43,197 bases of DNA from Gemmataceae bacterium (GCA_022616435.1 JAKEET010000120.1:1-43197); one strand, 5' to 3'; positions 1-9,220 are shown, counted from the first letter of the stretch. Program-made: numbers and translations. Notes: generated by a model from the letters alone, not told the origin.

Positions 1-50
1 ATTTCCTTGGTGTCGTCGCCCTGGCGGCGACTCTCGTGCTGTTAAACTGA
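1..50 (+). CDS. 3' end of an upstream gene (partial)
   Basis: An open frame runs in from the left edge and ends at TGA 48-50. Its last residues read FLGVVALAATLVLLN, a hydrophobic stretch like the last membrane segment of a protein. Too short to assign, and a chance frame cannot be excluded. Confidence 0.3.
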   Translation, partial: FLGVVALAATLVLLN

Positions 51-60
51 ACCCAGACAA

Positions 61-78
61 TCCAGCTTGATGGCTGGA
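61..78. terminator. short hairpin after the left-edge frame
   Basis: TCCAGC (61-66) pairs with GCTGGA (73-78) around a 6-nt loop, 11 bases after the stop of the left-edge frame. There is no T-run, so the terminator role is inferred from position only. Confidence 0.3.
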
Positions 79-174
79 CTGTCAACAGGCCCTAGTCTGC
101 CAAGATGCATCCAAGAGATGCCTCGGGAGCCAACTCAAAAGGTCGGTAGGCCCGCAACATCATGAGGTCATATT

Positions 175-1222
175 ATGTCGTCTGCTTGCGCGATAGCTGC
201 ATTTCTCTTGCCCATTGTGACTCCTTGTTTCGCCCTTCAGGCAAACACGACGAAGATACGAAAGCCGGTGGCCGGAGTACTTCCATACATGACGGTGTCC
301 TCGCCAGGCAGACACCCCAAGACGATGATCTTCTCGGGCGACGGCCAGACGTTGGCCGTCGCCTATTCCGGCCAAGGTTATCCCGTCCGACTGTATGACG
401 TCCAGAGTGGCCAACTGAAGCGGGAGCTCGTCCACACGATTGGATTGTGACGAAACTTGTCTTTCTCGAGAAAGGCGCGATCCTTCTGTCGGCATTCACG
501 GGCTCAGGCGACTGTTGCGTTGTCAGCCGATGGGACACAGCGCTGGGCGAGTTCAGAGAAGCTGTTCAGGCGCCGGGCAAAGGCTACAGTATCGCAACGT
601 CGCGAGACAACAAGCACTCCCTCTACTGCGTTGGCTTTCCACGAACGGTTGCCAAGCTTTGGGACGTACCGTCCAATACCGAAAGAGCCGCTCTGAACGC
701 CGGAGCCGACCTACCCAACATCAATGACGCAGCATTTTCACCGGATGGCAAAGTCATTGCTCTCGTAGGCGGGACATTCAAGCAGGGGGTCATTGACTTT
801 TGGAGCGGCGAACGCTTTGACCAGAAGAAAAGTTGGCATGCGCTTGGGGGTGGAATACTGTCCGTAGGCTTCTCACCCAAGGGCGACGTTATCGCGTATG
901 GTTCCACGCCGCAGTTCGACGGTACGTCGCTTCGAGGCGGCCTGGAGCTGCGCGAGTTTCCCGGCGGAAACTCGTTGCCCCTCAAGCTGCACCGCCGGAT
1001 TTCCTACTTCGACTTCATGCCAGACGGGCAGCACTTGGCGGTAGGTCTGCTCGATCACATCGCGATCTACGATGCGCGAACTGGCAAGTCCGTCGCCAGA
1101 TCACGGACTCCGACCATCGACAGCAGCAGTTGCTGGCCATCTCGCCGGACGGCAAGAGCTTGGCCGGCTGCAACTATTCCGGAGACGTGTTCTTTTGGAA
1201 GATTTCGGGCCTCGACAAATAG
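175..1222 (+). pseudogene. Exported WD40-repeat protein, two frameshifts
   Basis: Starts at ATG 175 with GAGG at 164-167 and an obvious signal peptide (about residues 1-20, ending near FALQ). WD40-type blades follow: an LYDVQSGQL blade, an FSPDGKVIALVGG blade, an FSPKGDVIAYGS blade and a final ISPDGKSLAGCNYSG blade ending FFWKI. The reading frame changes twice, near 440 and near 1090. In both places one missing base would explain it: the frame moves from positions 1 mod 3 to 0 mod 3 to 2 mod 3, and WD40-like sequence continues across each break. Either the gene is decayed or the assembly has indel errors. WD40 propellers are protein-binding scaffolds; no specific role can be given. Confidence 0.7.
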
Positions 1223-1408
1223 GGCGCACCCATCTACGGCTCATCCGCGCCGGGTTTCGATCCTCCGGTTGGGTCTCAGTTTCAGTTGATCGAATTCTTG
1301 GGTCGTGTCGGAGATTTCGGCACGACACTCTTGCCGACGCTGCCCGGCGGCAAGACATGGAAACCGACCATGTGGTACGACAACGATTTCACGCTCGAAG
1401 TGGAGTGA
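1223..1408 (+). pseudogene. C-terminal remnant of a surface/autotransporter-like protein
   Basis: Directly after the TAG of the WD40 gene, and in the same frame, 61 codons stay open to TGA 1406-1408 with no start of their own. The peptide includes VGSQFQLIEFLGRVGDFGTT, then LPTLPGGKTW and a final FTLEVE. This resembles the closing strand found at the C-termini of large repeat-rich secreted planctomycete proteins (pattern: G-F-x-x-LP-x-L-x-x-G-x-W, then a short hydrophobic strand). Family membership is an inference from that pattern. Confidence 0.4.
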
Positions 1409-1434
1409 CCGTTGCGCGATCCGAAAGGGGAGAA

Positions 1435-2147
1435 ATGGCCAGGCTCATCGCGGTCGCAATCGGCATTGGGCTAGCGGCCACTGATATGCAGTCGCCTCGC
1501 GCGACCTCTGAACGGACTTCCTTGCCAGCCGGGACCTATGGGATCCGCGGGGTTGGCTTTGCGATCGACGGGAAGTCGGTTTTCACGACGGACGGGCACT
1601 ACTTCCGGCTTTGGGACTGGAGGCGGCCCGAAGAAATCGCCGCAATCGATATAAGGGCTTTCCCGATCGGAAAAGCCCTAATCTGCCCAGACAACACGCA
1701 GGTTATCGGCCTGGGAGGCGAAGGCGTCCGCTCATGGAATGTGGAAACACGTAAGCGGGGCGAGACACTACTGTTCCGCAACCACGGTTACTCCAGTTTT
1801 GCGATCAGCAAGGATGGGCGTCTGCTGGCAGCGGTTCCTGTCCAAGGAAGGACCATCGTTCTCATGGATCTCAAGACAAAACGAATGGGGAGTTCATTGC
1901 ACGGCTAAATAGACCATTTGGCTATGTCAATGGCCTGGCGGTTTCCCCAAAAGAAGACGTGTTGGCCATCACAGGAGGAGGCAAGCCGCCCGTCATCTTG
2001 TTTTACAGAATGTCCACAAAGCAGTGTACGGCGCGACGCGGTCATACGGACTTCATCAATTGTCTAGCGTTCTCGCCGGATGGGAGGCTGCTGATCACCG
2101 GCAGCGAAGACAAGACCGCCAGGATCTGGGATGTGCCCGCCAAATAA
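1435..2147 (+). pseudogene. Second WD40-repeat protein, one frameshift
   Basis: Starts at ATG 1435 after a purine-rich AAAGGGGAGA ribosome site (1424-1433). The N-terminus is weakly hydrophobic, with no clear cleavage site. Blades include GVGFAIDGKSVFTTDG, a RLWDW strand, FAISKDGRLLAAVPV and LAFSPDGRLLITGSEDKTA ending RIWDV. The first frame stops at 1908 (TAA), but the coding sense continues one frame back: from 1890 it reads EFIARLNRPFGYV and then a further AVSPKEDVLAITGG blade to TAA 2145-2147. The switch falls in the GGGG run at 1887-1890, so one missing G would restore a single frame. It is a near neighbour and probable paralogue of the 175-1222 gene. Confidence 0.65.
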
Positions 2148-2240
2148 CAACGGTTCGCCGGGCCTCGGTATCTGCTGGCGATTGTCGGTGGCCTCACCAA
2201 TGGGGGGGGCACCGTGTTGTTCTGGCGAAGTGACAAATAG
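2148..2240 (+). pseudogene. WD40 blade fragment
   Basis: After the TAA at 2145-2147 the same frame stays open to TAG 2238-2240 and encodes YLLAIVGGLTNGGGTVLFW, a typical final WD40 strand. It has no start codon or ribosome site of its own and holds a run of eight G (2202-2209). Probably a remnant of a third or duplicated propeller end. Confidence 0.4.
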
Positions 2241-2301
2241 TCACCGCGCCAGTTCCGGGCGGTTCCCCACAATAAGAGGGATTCATGACATACGGCAAGA
2301 A

Positions 2302-2342
2302 AGTCAAGTGTCCCTCGGGGTGGCGCTGAGGGACACTTGACT
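2302..2342. terminator. 15-bp perfect hairpin between convergent genes
   Basis: AGTCAAGTGTCCCTC (2302-2316) is perfectly complementary to GAGGGACACTTGACT (2328-2342), with an 11-nt loop. It sits between the plus-strand WD40 remnants and the 3' end of the minus-strand NTPase gene. No T-run follows on either strand, so it could act as a bidirectional terminator or be another member of the palindromic repeats in this window. Confidence 0.55.
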
Positions 2343-2397
2343 CTGCAGCATCTTGGCCGGGTTATTGCGAAGTTCCCGTCTCGAAGTGCCGGTCAGC

Positions 2398-4545
2398 TCA
2401 CGGACGCTCCGGACCGGCATAGCTTCGGCTTCTTCGCTCGACCTCGATTCGTGCCTGCCATCCAACCATTCTCTCCTCGAGTCCTTGCGCGCGGCAGGCC
2501 GCCGCTTCCAGTTCCCACGCGTCGATTTCCAGGATTGCCATGTGATGCCGGGCGGCCAGCGCCGCCGCCGCCCGCGCCGACTCCGCTGCCTCGTCGAGCC
2601 GGTTCTCGCTCAGCAACCACCGCCCGAAGCTGAGCCGCGTCAGGACGCGCTCGAACGGCAAGCCTGCCTTGTCGTACTGCTCGAGCAGGTCCCGGAGTTC
2701 CCGTTCGAGCGGATGCGCGTCCCTTGTCCCCACCAGCCGCGCGTGATCGGTTCGCAAGCGCCGCCGCGCCAGGGCGCTCCAGGCATGCTCGTGGTCCAGC
2801 GGCGGCCGGTACAAGATGCTGTGGAGATCGATGACATCGAGCCGGCCCAGCCGCAACAGGCACTCGAAGACGTGAACCCATTCGTACATGTCCAGCGGCA
2901 CGGCGGTCCGGGCCAGGGCCAACGCGTCCTCCGTCCGGCCGGCAAGGCAGAGGGCATGAGCGCGATAGGCTTGCCACAACGCCTGCCACGGCTGCGGCGC
3001 CTGCGGCCGATCGAGCAGCGGCTGCAGCCGGCCCAGGGCAATCAGGGCGTCGCCGCGCAACGGCGCATCGTCGGCCCGGTACAGGGCCAGCGCCGCCTCG
3101 AACTCGCCGAGCAATTCATGGCACATCGCCAGGCTGCGCCAGCGGCCGAAGCCGGTCCAGAGCGGCGGCTGCCGGCAGTCGCCTGCCGGAAAGAAGCGCA
3201 GCAGCAGGTCGCGCTCGAACGCCGGCGCCAGGAACCGGTGCTTCGGATTGTCGAGGGCCACGAACGTGCTGTCGGCCTCGTTCCACAGCCCGGCATCGCA
3301 GTAGGCGTGGAACAGCTCGACTTCTTCCCGCGCGTCGGCCAGCGCCGCGGGGGGCCGGCGATCGGGCCGGCCGCGCAAGAAGCCGGCCCGCGCCCGGGCG
3401 CCGTGGGCGCCTGTCCCCAGCGCGTCCTCGAAGCCGCGCCGCACCAGCGGATGGGCGTCGAGCACCGCCGCGCCGCCCGGAGTCAACGCCAGACCCACGC
3501 GCTCCAGGAGCCGCAGCTCCACCAGGGCTTGCACCTGCGCCGCCAACCACGCCCGCGGCCGGTTGCCGAACGACTCATACGGCCGCCGCCATACTTCGTG
3601 AAGCAGCTGCCGCACCGGATCGCTGGCGAGATAGTCGAGCAGGCGCGGCTCGGTGGGCGGCTGCCGGAACGCCGTGGCCAGGGCGAGGATGTCCTTGTGC
3701 TCGGCCGGCAACGATTCGTGAAACGCCGCCAGCACACGTGCCACGCTGCGCTCCTCGGCGCTGGCTCCATCGCCGGCCGGCGTGGGCGACTCCAGCGCCG
3801 GCAAGTCATGCGCGGGCAGCGCGCGATGGGCGGCCGCGGCGCCTTGGTGAAACCTCGCCAACCACGTCCCCAGCAACTCCACGGCCTTGGCGTGCAGGCC
3901 GCACGCACGCGCCGCCGCGGCCAGGTCGCCCGGCGTCCCGCGCACTCCCAGGCTGGCGAGCAACCCGACGCCGCTGTCGATGTCCAGGGTGCTGAGCGAC
4001 AACGTCTGTGCGTGGCGGCGCGTGGCCAGGGTCGGCAGTGGAAACCGCGTCGTCAGCACCAGGACGCCGGGCAGCGGCGCGGAAGCCAGCTCCTCCACGA
4101 GCCGCCCCAGCTCCGGATGGACGAAACGGCCGAACCACGAGCCTGTCTCATGCTGCACGACTTCGGCGCCGTCGAGCACCAAGGCCCAGCGCTCCTGCCG
4201 CAGCCGCGGCAGCAGCCGATCCACGCAATAGCTTGCCGCCACGTCGGGAGCGTGGTCCAGGCCCTCGGCGTAGGCGAACAGTTCGCGCAAACAGAGGTCG
4301 CTGTCCTTGCCGCGATAGAAGCTCCACAGGAACACGCCGTCCACGTCGTCCAGCCGGGCGGCGACGCCTTCGAGCCAGTGCTGCACGATGGCGGTCTTGC
4401 CCTGACCCCCCGGTCCCACCAGCGCTGCGACGCTCGGCTCGCCGCCGAACAGGGCGTGGTCGAGGAGCGCCAGCTCCGCCTGGCGGCCGAAGAACCAAAG
4501 CGGTTGCGAGGTACAGTGGCGGATGGACGGTGGACGGCGCGGCAT
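2398..4545 (-). CDS. STAND-type NTPase (NB-ARC/NACHT-like) with TPR-like C-terminus
   Basis: 715 residues. The N-terminus enters the NTPase fold almost at once: FFGRQAEL (18-25), Walker A GPGGQGKTA (44-52), Walker B WALVLDGAEVV (120-130) and a sensor-like LTTRFP (164-169). After a winged-helix-like middle part, the last ~300 residues are Ala/Leu-rich helical pairs of TPR type (for example EFEAALALYRADD). STAND proteins are signal-responsive switches that usually pair an effector domain with an NTPase and a repeat sensor. Here no effector precedes the NTPase, and the only upstream in-frame codons (NFP) are preceded by a stop at 4558-4560. It is divergent from the HEAT-repeat gene, 68 bp away. 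Partner and trigger are unknown. Confidence 0.8.
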   Translation of the reverse strand: MPRRPPSIRHCTSQPLWFFGRQAELALLDHALFGGEPSVAALVGPGGQGKTAIVQHWLEGVAARLDDVDGVFLWSFYRGKDSDLCLRELFAYAEGLDHAPDVAASYCVDRLLPRLRQERWALVLDGAEVVQHETGSWFGRFVHPELGRLVEELASAPLPGVLVLTTRFPLPTLATRRHAQTLSLSTLDIDSGVGLLASLGVRGTPGDLAAAARACGLHAKAVELLGTWLARFHQGAAAAHRALPAHDLPALESPTPAGDGASAEERSVARVLAAFHESLPAEHKDILALATAFRQPPTEPRLLDYLASDPVRQLLHEVWRRPYESFGNRPRAWLAAQVQALVELRLLERVGLALTPGGAAVLDAHPLVRRGFEDALGTGAHGARARAGFLRGRPDRRPPAALADAREEVELFHAYCDAGLWNEADSTFVALDNPKHRFLAPAFERDLLLRFFPAGDCRQPPLWTGFGRWRSLAMCHELLGEFEAALALYRADDAPLRGDALIALGRLQPLLDRPQAPQPWQALWQAYRAHALCLAGRTEDALALARTAVPLDMYEWVHVFECLLRLGRLDVIDLHSILYRPPLDHEHAWSALARRRLRTDHARLVGTRDAHPLERELRDLLEQYDKAGLPFERVLTRLSFGRWLLSENRLDEAAESARAAAALAARHHMAILEIDAWELEAAACRAQGLEERMVGWQARIEVERRSRSYAGPERP

Positions 4546-4573
4546 TGGAAAGTTGGTTTAGGCCAAAAATCGC

Positions 4574-4579
4574 TATACT
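4574..4579 (+). promoter_or_regulatory. candidate -10 box for the HEAT-repeat gene
   Basis: TATACT at 4574-4579 in the 68-bp divergent gap, 34 bases before ATG 4614. The best -35 (TTGGTT, 4553-4558) has a short 15-nt spacer. Only the -10 is convincing. Confidence 0.35.
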
Positions 4580-4613
4580 ACCAACGAATTCCCACGAACA
4601 CTGGCCGCGACGT

Positions 4614-6239
4614 ATGGCCGACAGCACCCTCAACAAGCTGATCCACGTGATCGCCGAGAACGGCGCCCCTGCGCTGCGGCAGGCGGCGATCAAGGTCAGC
4701 GGCGTCGTCGGGTCGGTGAAGGAGCGCGGCCTGGTCAAGGCGCTCCTGGCCGCGCTGACGGACAGCGACGCCAATCTCCGCATCGACGCGATTCAAGCGC
4801 TGGGACAATTGCAAGTGGAAGAAGCGTTGCCGCGGCTCGCCGAGATCATCCGGCACGGCGGCGCGGAGGCCGAGGCGGCGGCGCATGCCGCCAGCCAGCT
4901 CGGCGCCAAGGGGGCCCGGGTGCTCGGCAAGATCATGCACGAGGCGGCCCCGGGCCTGCGTTCGCGCTTGACGGGCGTGCTGGCCAAATCCGGCGCCGGC
5001 GGCGCCCTCGTCGTCACAGCCCACGCCCTCCTGGACGCCGATCCGAAAGTCGTGGATTCGGCGGCCCGGTCGCTGGCCATGGAAGTGCCGTCGTTCACGC
5101 CGCCGCAACGGCACGCCCTGGCGAAGTTCCTGATCGAAGAGCTGCACAACAAGAAGGCCAAGCATTCGCCGAAGACCGAGGCCGGCTTGCTGCGCGTCCT
5201 GAGCGTGCTTCACGATTCCAAGGCCGAGGAGATCTTCTGGGCGCGCATCGCCCCGCCGGCGCCGCCGGAAGCGCGGGCGGCCGCGTTGCAGGCGCTCGGC
5301 AACCTCGAGGCCAAGCCGGCCGACAAACGCTTGCCGAAGCTCCTGGCCTGCGCGGTGGACAGCGACTTTCAAGTGGTGGCCGCCGCCCTGATGCTGCTCA
5401 AGCAGGTTCCGCCCGGCCGCAAGCACGCCAAGCACTGGCTGACGCTCCTGGAAGCGCCCGACGTGGCCGCCCGCCGGTTTGCCGTCGAGAAGCTCCAGGG
5501 CGTGGACAGCAAGGAAGTCGCCGCGGGGCTGGCCGACCAGGCAAGCCATCCCGATCGCGGCCTGCGCGACGACGCCATGAACACCTTGCGCGGCTTTGCC
5601 GCCGGCCGCCAGGCGCTGCTCGACAAGTTGTTCGCCACCGTCTCGCACGACGACTGCTGGACCATCGCCCGCTCCATCGCCCCCGCCGCCCGGGAGCTGG
5701 CCAAGCCGCAGCGCGCCAGGATCTTCGCCGAGGCCTGCAGGCATCACGACGCCGGCGATCGCCTCGCGAATCCGCTCTGGTTCCTGCTCCGCGAAATCGA
5801 CCACGACGGGCTGCGCGACCAGATCGAAGCCAAGGCCCTGGCGCTGCGGCAAAAGAAAAAGTACGCCGAGGCCCTGAGCTTTCTCCGATTGCTGACCCAG
5901 GATCCCGCCTGCAGCGAGGACATTCGCTTCGAGCTGGCCGCCACCGGACTGAAGCTGTCCAATCACGATCTGTCCGTGGACGCCCGCAACAACGAGCCGT
6001 CGCTGCAGCAGTTCAGCCGGCTCCTGCAGAATCCAGCCTTCGACCTCACCGGCCGCATCGCCAAGGCGAAATGGCTCGACGCGGACGATCTCTTCTACCT
6101 CGGCTTCCACTTCGCCGAACAAACCCACCGCCCGCGCGAGTTCGGCAAGGAAGTGCTGGAGCGGGTGATCGAGCGTTCGCCGAAATCGGAGATCGCCAAG
6201 CAGGCGAAGCGGAAGCTGAAGAGCGAGGCGCTGATTTGA
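4614..6239 (+). CDS. HEAT-repeat protein
   Basis: 541 residues from ATG 4614. The frame is open further upstream, but that stretch is antisense to the NTPase gene and its translation is Arg/Pro/Ala-rich junk, so the start with MADSTLNKLIHVIAENG is preferred. The N-terminal ~400 residues are helical repeats of HEAT type (for example LTDSDANLRIDAIQALGQL, CAVDSDFQVVAAALMLLK). A C-terminal helical part ends in a Lys-rich tail (KQAKRKLKSEALI) that resembles TPR output. No signal peptide and no catalytic motif, so a cytoplasmic scaffold is likely. The resemblance of its long helical solenoid to the sensor part of the divergent STAND protein may be coincidence. Confidence 0.8.
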   Translation: MADSTLNKLIHVIAENGAPALRQAAIKVSGVVGSVKERGLVKALLAALTDSDANLRIDAIQALGQLQVEEALPRLAEIIRHGGAEAEAAAHAASQLGAKGARVLGKIMHEAAPGLRSRLTGVLAKSGAGGALVVTAHALLDADPKVVDSAARSLAMEVPSFTPPQRHALAKFLIEELHNKKAKHSPKTEAGLLRVLSVLHDSKAEEIFWARIAPPAPPEARAAALQALGNLEAKPADKRLPKLLACAVDSDFQVVAAALMLLKQVPPGRKHAKHWLTLLEAPDVAARRFAVEKLQGVDSKEVAAGLADQASHPDRGLRDDAMNTLRGFAAGRQALLDKLFATVSHDDCWTIARSIAPAARELAKPQRARIFAEACRHHDAGDRLANPLWFLLREIDHDGLRDQIEAKALALRQKKKYAEALSFLRLLTQDPACSEDIRFELAATGLKLSNHDLSVDARNNEPSLQQFSRLLQNPAFDLTGRIAKAKWLDADDLFYLGFHFAEQTHRPREFGKEVLERVIERSPKSEIAKQAKRKLKSEALI

Positions 6240-6250
6240 TGGCCTCACGC

Positions 6251-6365
6251 GGGATAGAACTCCGATTCTGTCCGATTTGGACTGAAGGGAGTTCTATCCC
6301 ACGAACAGCGGACAGGATCGGAATCCTGTCCTACGAACAGCCGGACAGAATCGGAGTTCTATCCC
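6251..6365. repeat. compound palindromic repeat (24-bp arms plus inner hairpin)
   Basis: The 24 bases at 6251-6274 (starting GGGATAGAACTCCGATTC) are a perfect inverted copy of 6342-6365. Inside lies a second hairpin: GGACAGGAT (6310-6318), loop CGGA, ATCCTGTCC (6323-6331). The half-unit GTTCTATCCCACG recurs at 6291-6303 and 6356-6368. The block fills the gap between the convergent HEAT and DUF4139-like genes and may serve as their shared terminator. A degenerate copy lies at 19771-19797. Confidence 0.8.
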
Positions 6366-6369
6366 ACGT

Positions 6370-9135
6370 TCACTCCGCGGTCAGCGTCGCGACAAACACG
6401 TCATACTCGCGCTGGGCCGCTTGCAGCATCGCCTGCGACTGGCGGATGCTCTTCTGCAAGCTTTCGATCTCGGTCTCCTGCGTGACGAACTTGCCCAAAA
6501 ACTGCTTGTACGGCTCCGACGTCGGCGGGATGATCTTCAGGTTCTCGCGGAGCCGGGCCTGATCGTCGCTGACGATCTTCAGGTTCTTCTCGGACTCGGC
6601 GAGCTGCTTCGTGGTCTCGGTCACCTTGGTCAAGAGGGCCAGCGTCTTGGTCAGCGCCGCTTTCACGTCGGCCGGCGGCGCCGGGTGGGCCAGGTACTCG
6701 CGCAGCTTGGCTTCCGGAACGTCCTTCACGAGCTTGCCCTTTTCGGCGTGCACGCGCTCCTCGATGATCTCCTGCGTGCCGGTCTTGCCCTTCTTCACTT
6801 CCATCGTGAAGCGGTGCACTTCCGGTCCGGGCTTCGCATCGCCCTGGCCGTCGATCAGCGACCAGTCCTTGCGGATCACGTGATCGACCGTGAACTTCCG
6901 GTCCTGCTCGGACAGGTTCTGCACGTGGTACGTCTTCGATTCACGCGTCTTCCACGTCGGCGTCATGATGCCCTTGTGAATCTTGAGCGCCACCAGCTTG
7001 TCCTCCTGCACGTTGACCATCGGCTTGATCTGCACGCCCAGGCTCACCGAATAAAGCGGCGTCGGGGCCTTGGTCAACGCAACTTGATCGACGCGGGCTT
7101 GTTCTTCCACCACCTCGAACGTCGCCGTCTTGCCCGAAGCCACCGCGATCGCGAAGCGGTAATGGCTGCGCGTCTTCTCGCTCGGCTTTTGCGGATCGAC
7201 CAGCTTCCAGTTGCTCTGGATCGGGTGCTCGATGATGACCGTGCGAGCGTTCGTCGAGCGGTTCTTGATCGTGTAGATCTTCGATTGCCGCAGCTTGTAG
7301 CGCGCCGTCAGGTTCGGTTCGCCCAGGCGGAAGCTCATCTCCGGGCTGGGCGTCGATTTCACCTCGGTCTTCACTTCCGTGCTCTGGTCGAGTGCGTAGC
7401 TGAGCAGCCGCTCCTCGTTGGGCTCGAGATCGAGGATGCGCGTGTCGCCGGCGTAGGTGGTGTTGTCGTACACCGTGATCGGGCCTTGCGTCAGCGGTTG
7501 GCCGGAGGTGTTCTTGAGCCGCAGTCCCAGGAGCGGGAACTTGGCGTGGGTTTCCTCGTTGTAGATGCTGACCTTGGTGCCGTCGATGGTGCGATCGAGG
7601 ATCGGCAGCATGGCCGACTTCTGCCGCGACAGCGACACCTTCTGGTCGATGATGTACTGGTAATAATCGCCGACCTCCTCGGCCGAGGCGACCGAGGCGA
7701 TGCCTTCCTTGAAGTTCAGGCCGGCGATGGCGGGGCCGCGCCCCTTGGCTTCGTTCCGCGCCGCCTGCTCTTGCTGCCGGCGCCTTTGCAGCTCGTCGAA
7801 CGTCAGCCGGTTGTTCTGCAGGTTGAAGAGCTCCTGGTTGAAGTTCTGGCGGATGTTCTGATACGGGTTCATGCTGTTATTCATCATGCCCCATTGGTTG
7901 AACCCTTGGTTGTTGCCCTGATTGTTGCCCTGATTGTTGCCCTGGAAGTTCCCCTGGAAGCCTCCCTGGCCGGCCCAACCCTGCTGGAACATCGGATTGG
8001 CGTAGTTCGGCCCGAAACCCATCGGCGGCATGATTTGCTGCATCGGTGTGCCACCCTGGCCTATCGTCGGCGGCGCGGCGGATTGTGGCCCGGCCCCTGC
8101 ACGCGGCATCCCGGGCGCTTGATCGTTTTCCCCCAAAACGCCGCTGTACACCGGCGGCCGCAGCGACGCGAACAGCTCCGGCTCCACCATCGGCCGCGGA
8201 ATATAGATCGGCTCGTAGAGATTCATCTGGTACGAGATCGGCCGGCCGGAGACGAGGACCATGCGGACGTTGTTCCAGTCGTCGTCGCTGGTGTTCTCGA
8301 CCATCGCCCAGCCTTGCATGAAGATCTTGCCGTTGGGCTCGATGCGCAGCCGATAGCTCGTCTTCCACAGCGGCCGCTCGACCACGTAGCCGACGCGGAC
8401 GGCCCGCTTGCCGGCGCCGGCGAAGCCGAGGCTGACGGTCTTCTTCATGGTGTCATGCGACGACGCCAGCACGCGCAGGGCCCGCTGGAATTCGTTCTCG
8501 AGCGTCACGTTCAGAAACTTCACGCCGAGGATGTCTTCCATGTTCACGCCTTGCAGGCCGCTGGGGCCGGAGATGTTCAGCGTCTCCATGTCCACGACTT
8601 GCGCCGCATCCTTGCCGATCGGCCGGCGCTTGACTTCCATGCCGACGATGGTGCCGAGGATCTTGGTCGGGCCGGCGTCTTTCTTGTCGGATTTCACGAG
8701 CAGCTCGATCTTCTCGCCGCGGGCCTGGTTGAGGAGCTGGCCGAACGTGGGGTTGCCGTTGAGGTCCAGCGCGAACGAGCGGAGGATCTTGTCGATGGGG
8801 TCGTGGCTGTCGTAGCTCACGGTGCTGATCTTGCCGCCGCCCAGGTCTTGCAGGACCAGGCTCTTCAAGAGATCGTTGATGTCGGAGGTCGGGAACGACA
8901 GCTCGACCTGGGCGTTGCCGTCCACCTCGCCTTCGCGCTGGAAGTAGCCGACGCCGCTGTTGAACAGGACCACCTGGCGGATGGGCAAGGGGCCCTCGAG
9001 GGCCTTCTTGCCGTTGCCGTTGTTGCCGCCGGCGTTGTTTTGATCTTGAGCCCCCGTGGTGGACACGAGCCACACCAGGCCGGCGATCATGAGGCTGGCG
9101 ACGCCCGCGGAAGCGAGCAGCATGTTGCGACGCAT
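6370..9135 (-). CDS. Exported DUF4139-like protein with Asn/Gln-rich insert
   Basis: 921 residues from ATG 9135, chosen because a perfect GGAGG (9141-9145) lies 5 bases before it; the frame is open 28 codons further. An N-terminal signal anchor spans about residues 5-25. The conserved start LPIRQVVLFNSGVGYFQREG and the later NTSDDDWNNVRMVLVSGRP match the DUF4139 type of secreted beta-rich protein. Residues ~345-435 are low complexity, with three tandem GNNQ units encoded by 12-bp DNA repeats near 7905-7945. A second part holds immunoglobulin-like strands, and residues ~820-921 form a coiled coil. Function unknown; an envelope structural role is an inference. Confidence 0.75.
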   Translation of the reverse strand: MRRNMLLASAGVASLMIAGLVWLVSTTGAQDQNNAGGNNGNGKKALEGPLPIRQVVLFNSGVGYFQREGEVDGNAQVELSFPTSDINDLLKSLVLQDLGGGKISTVSYDSHDPIDKILRSFALDLNGNPTFGQLLNQARGEKIELLVKSDKKDAGPTKILGTIVGMEVKRRPIGKDAAQVVDMETLNISGPSGLQGVNMEDILGVKFLNVTLENEFQRALRVLASSHDTMKKTVSLGFAGAGKRAVRVGYVVERPLWKTSYRLRIEPNGKIFMQGWAMVENTSDDDWNNVRMVLVSGRPISYQMNLYEPIYIPRPMVEPELFASLRPPVYSGVLGENDQAPGMPRAGAGPQSAAPPTIGQGGTPMQQIMPPMGFGPNYANPMFQQGWAGQGGFQGNFQGNNQGNNQGNNQGFNQWGMMNNSMNPYQNIRQNFNQELFNLQNNRLTFDELQRRRQQEQAARNEAKGRGPAIAGLNFKEGIASVASAEEVGDYYQYIIDQKVSLSRQKSAMLPILDRTIDGTKVSIYNEETHAKFPLLGLRLKNTSGQPLTQGPITVYDNTTYAGDTRILDLEPNEERLLSYALDQSTEVKTEVKSTPSPEMSFRLGEPNLTARYKLRQSKIYTIKNRSTNARTVIIEHPIQSNWKLVDPQKPSEKTRSHYRFAIAVASGKTATFEVVEEQARVDQVALTKAPTPLYSVSLGVQIKPMVNVQEDKLVALKIHKGIMTPTWKTRESKTYHVQNLSEQDRKFTVDHVIRKDWSLIDGQGDAKPGPEVHRFTMEVKKGKTGTQEIIEERVHAEKGKLVKDVPEAKLREYLAHPAPPADVKAALTKTLALLTKVTETTKQLAESEKNLKIVSDDQARLRENLKIIPPTSEPYKQFLGKFVTQETEIESLQKSIRQSQAMLQAAQREYDVFVATLTAE

Positions 9136-9220
9136 ACAATCCTCCGGAGAGAAAGAGAGAGAGTCGAGTGTAATCCAAGAACTCGGAGCGAGCCGGGACT
9201 TGCGCTGGGACTTGCGCATG

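Noticed and set aside
2353..4641. 762-codon plus-strand open frame
   Set aside because: Antisense of the STAND NTPase, Arg/Pro/Gln-rich, no fold signals.
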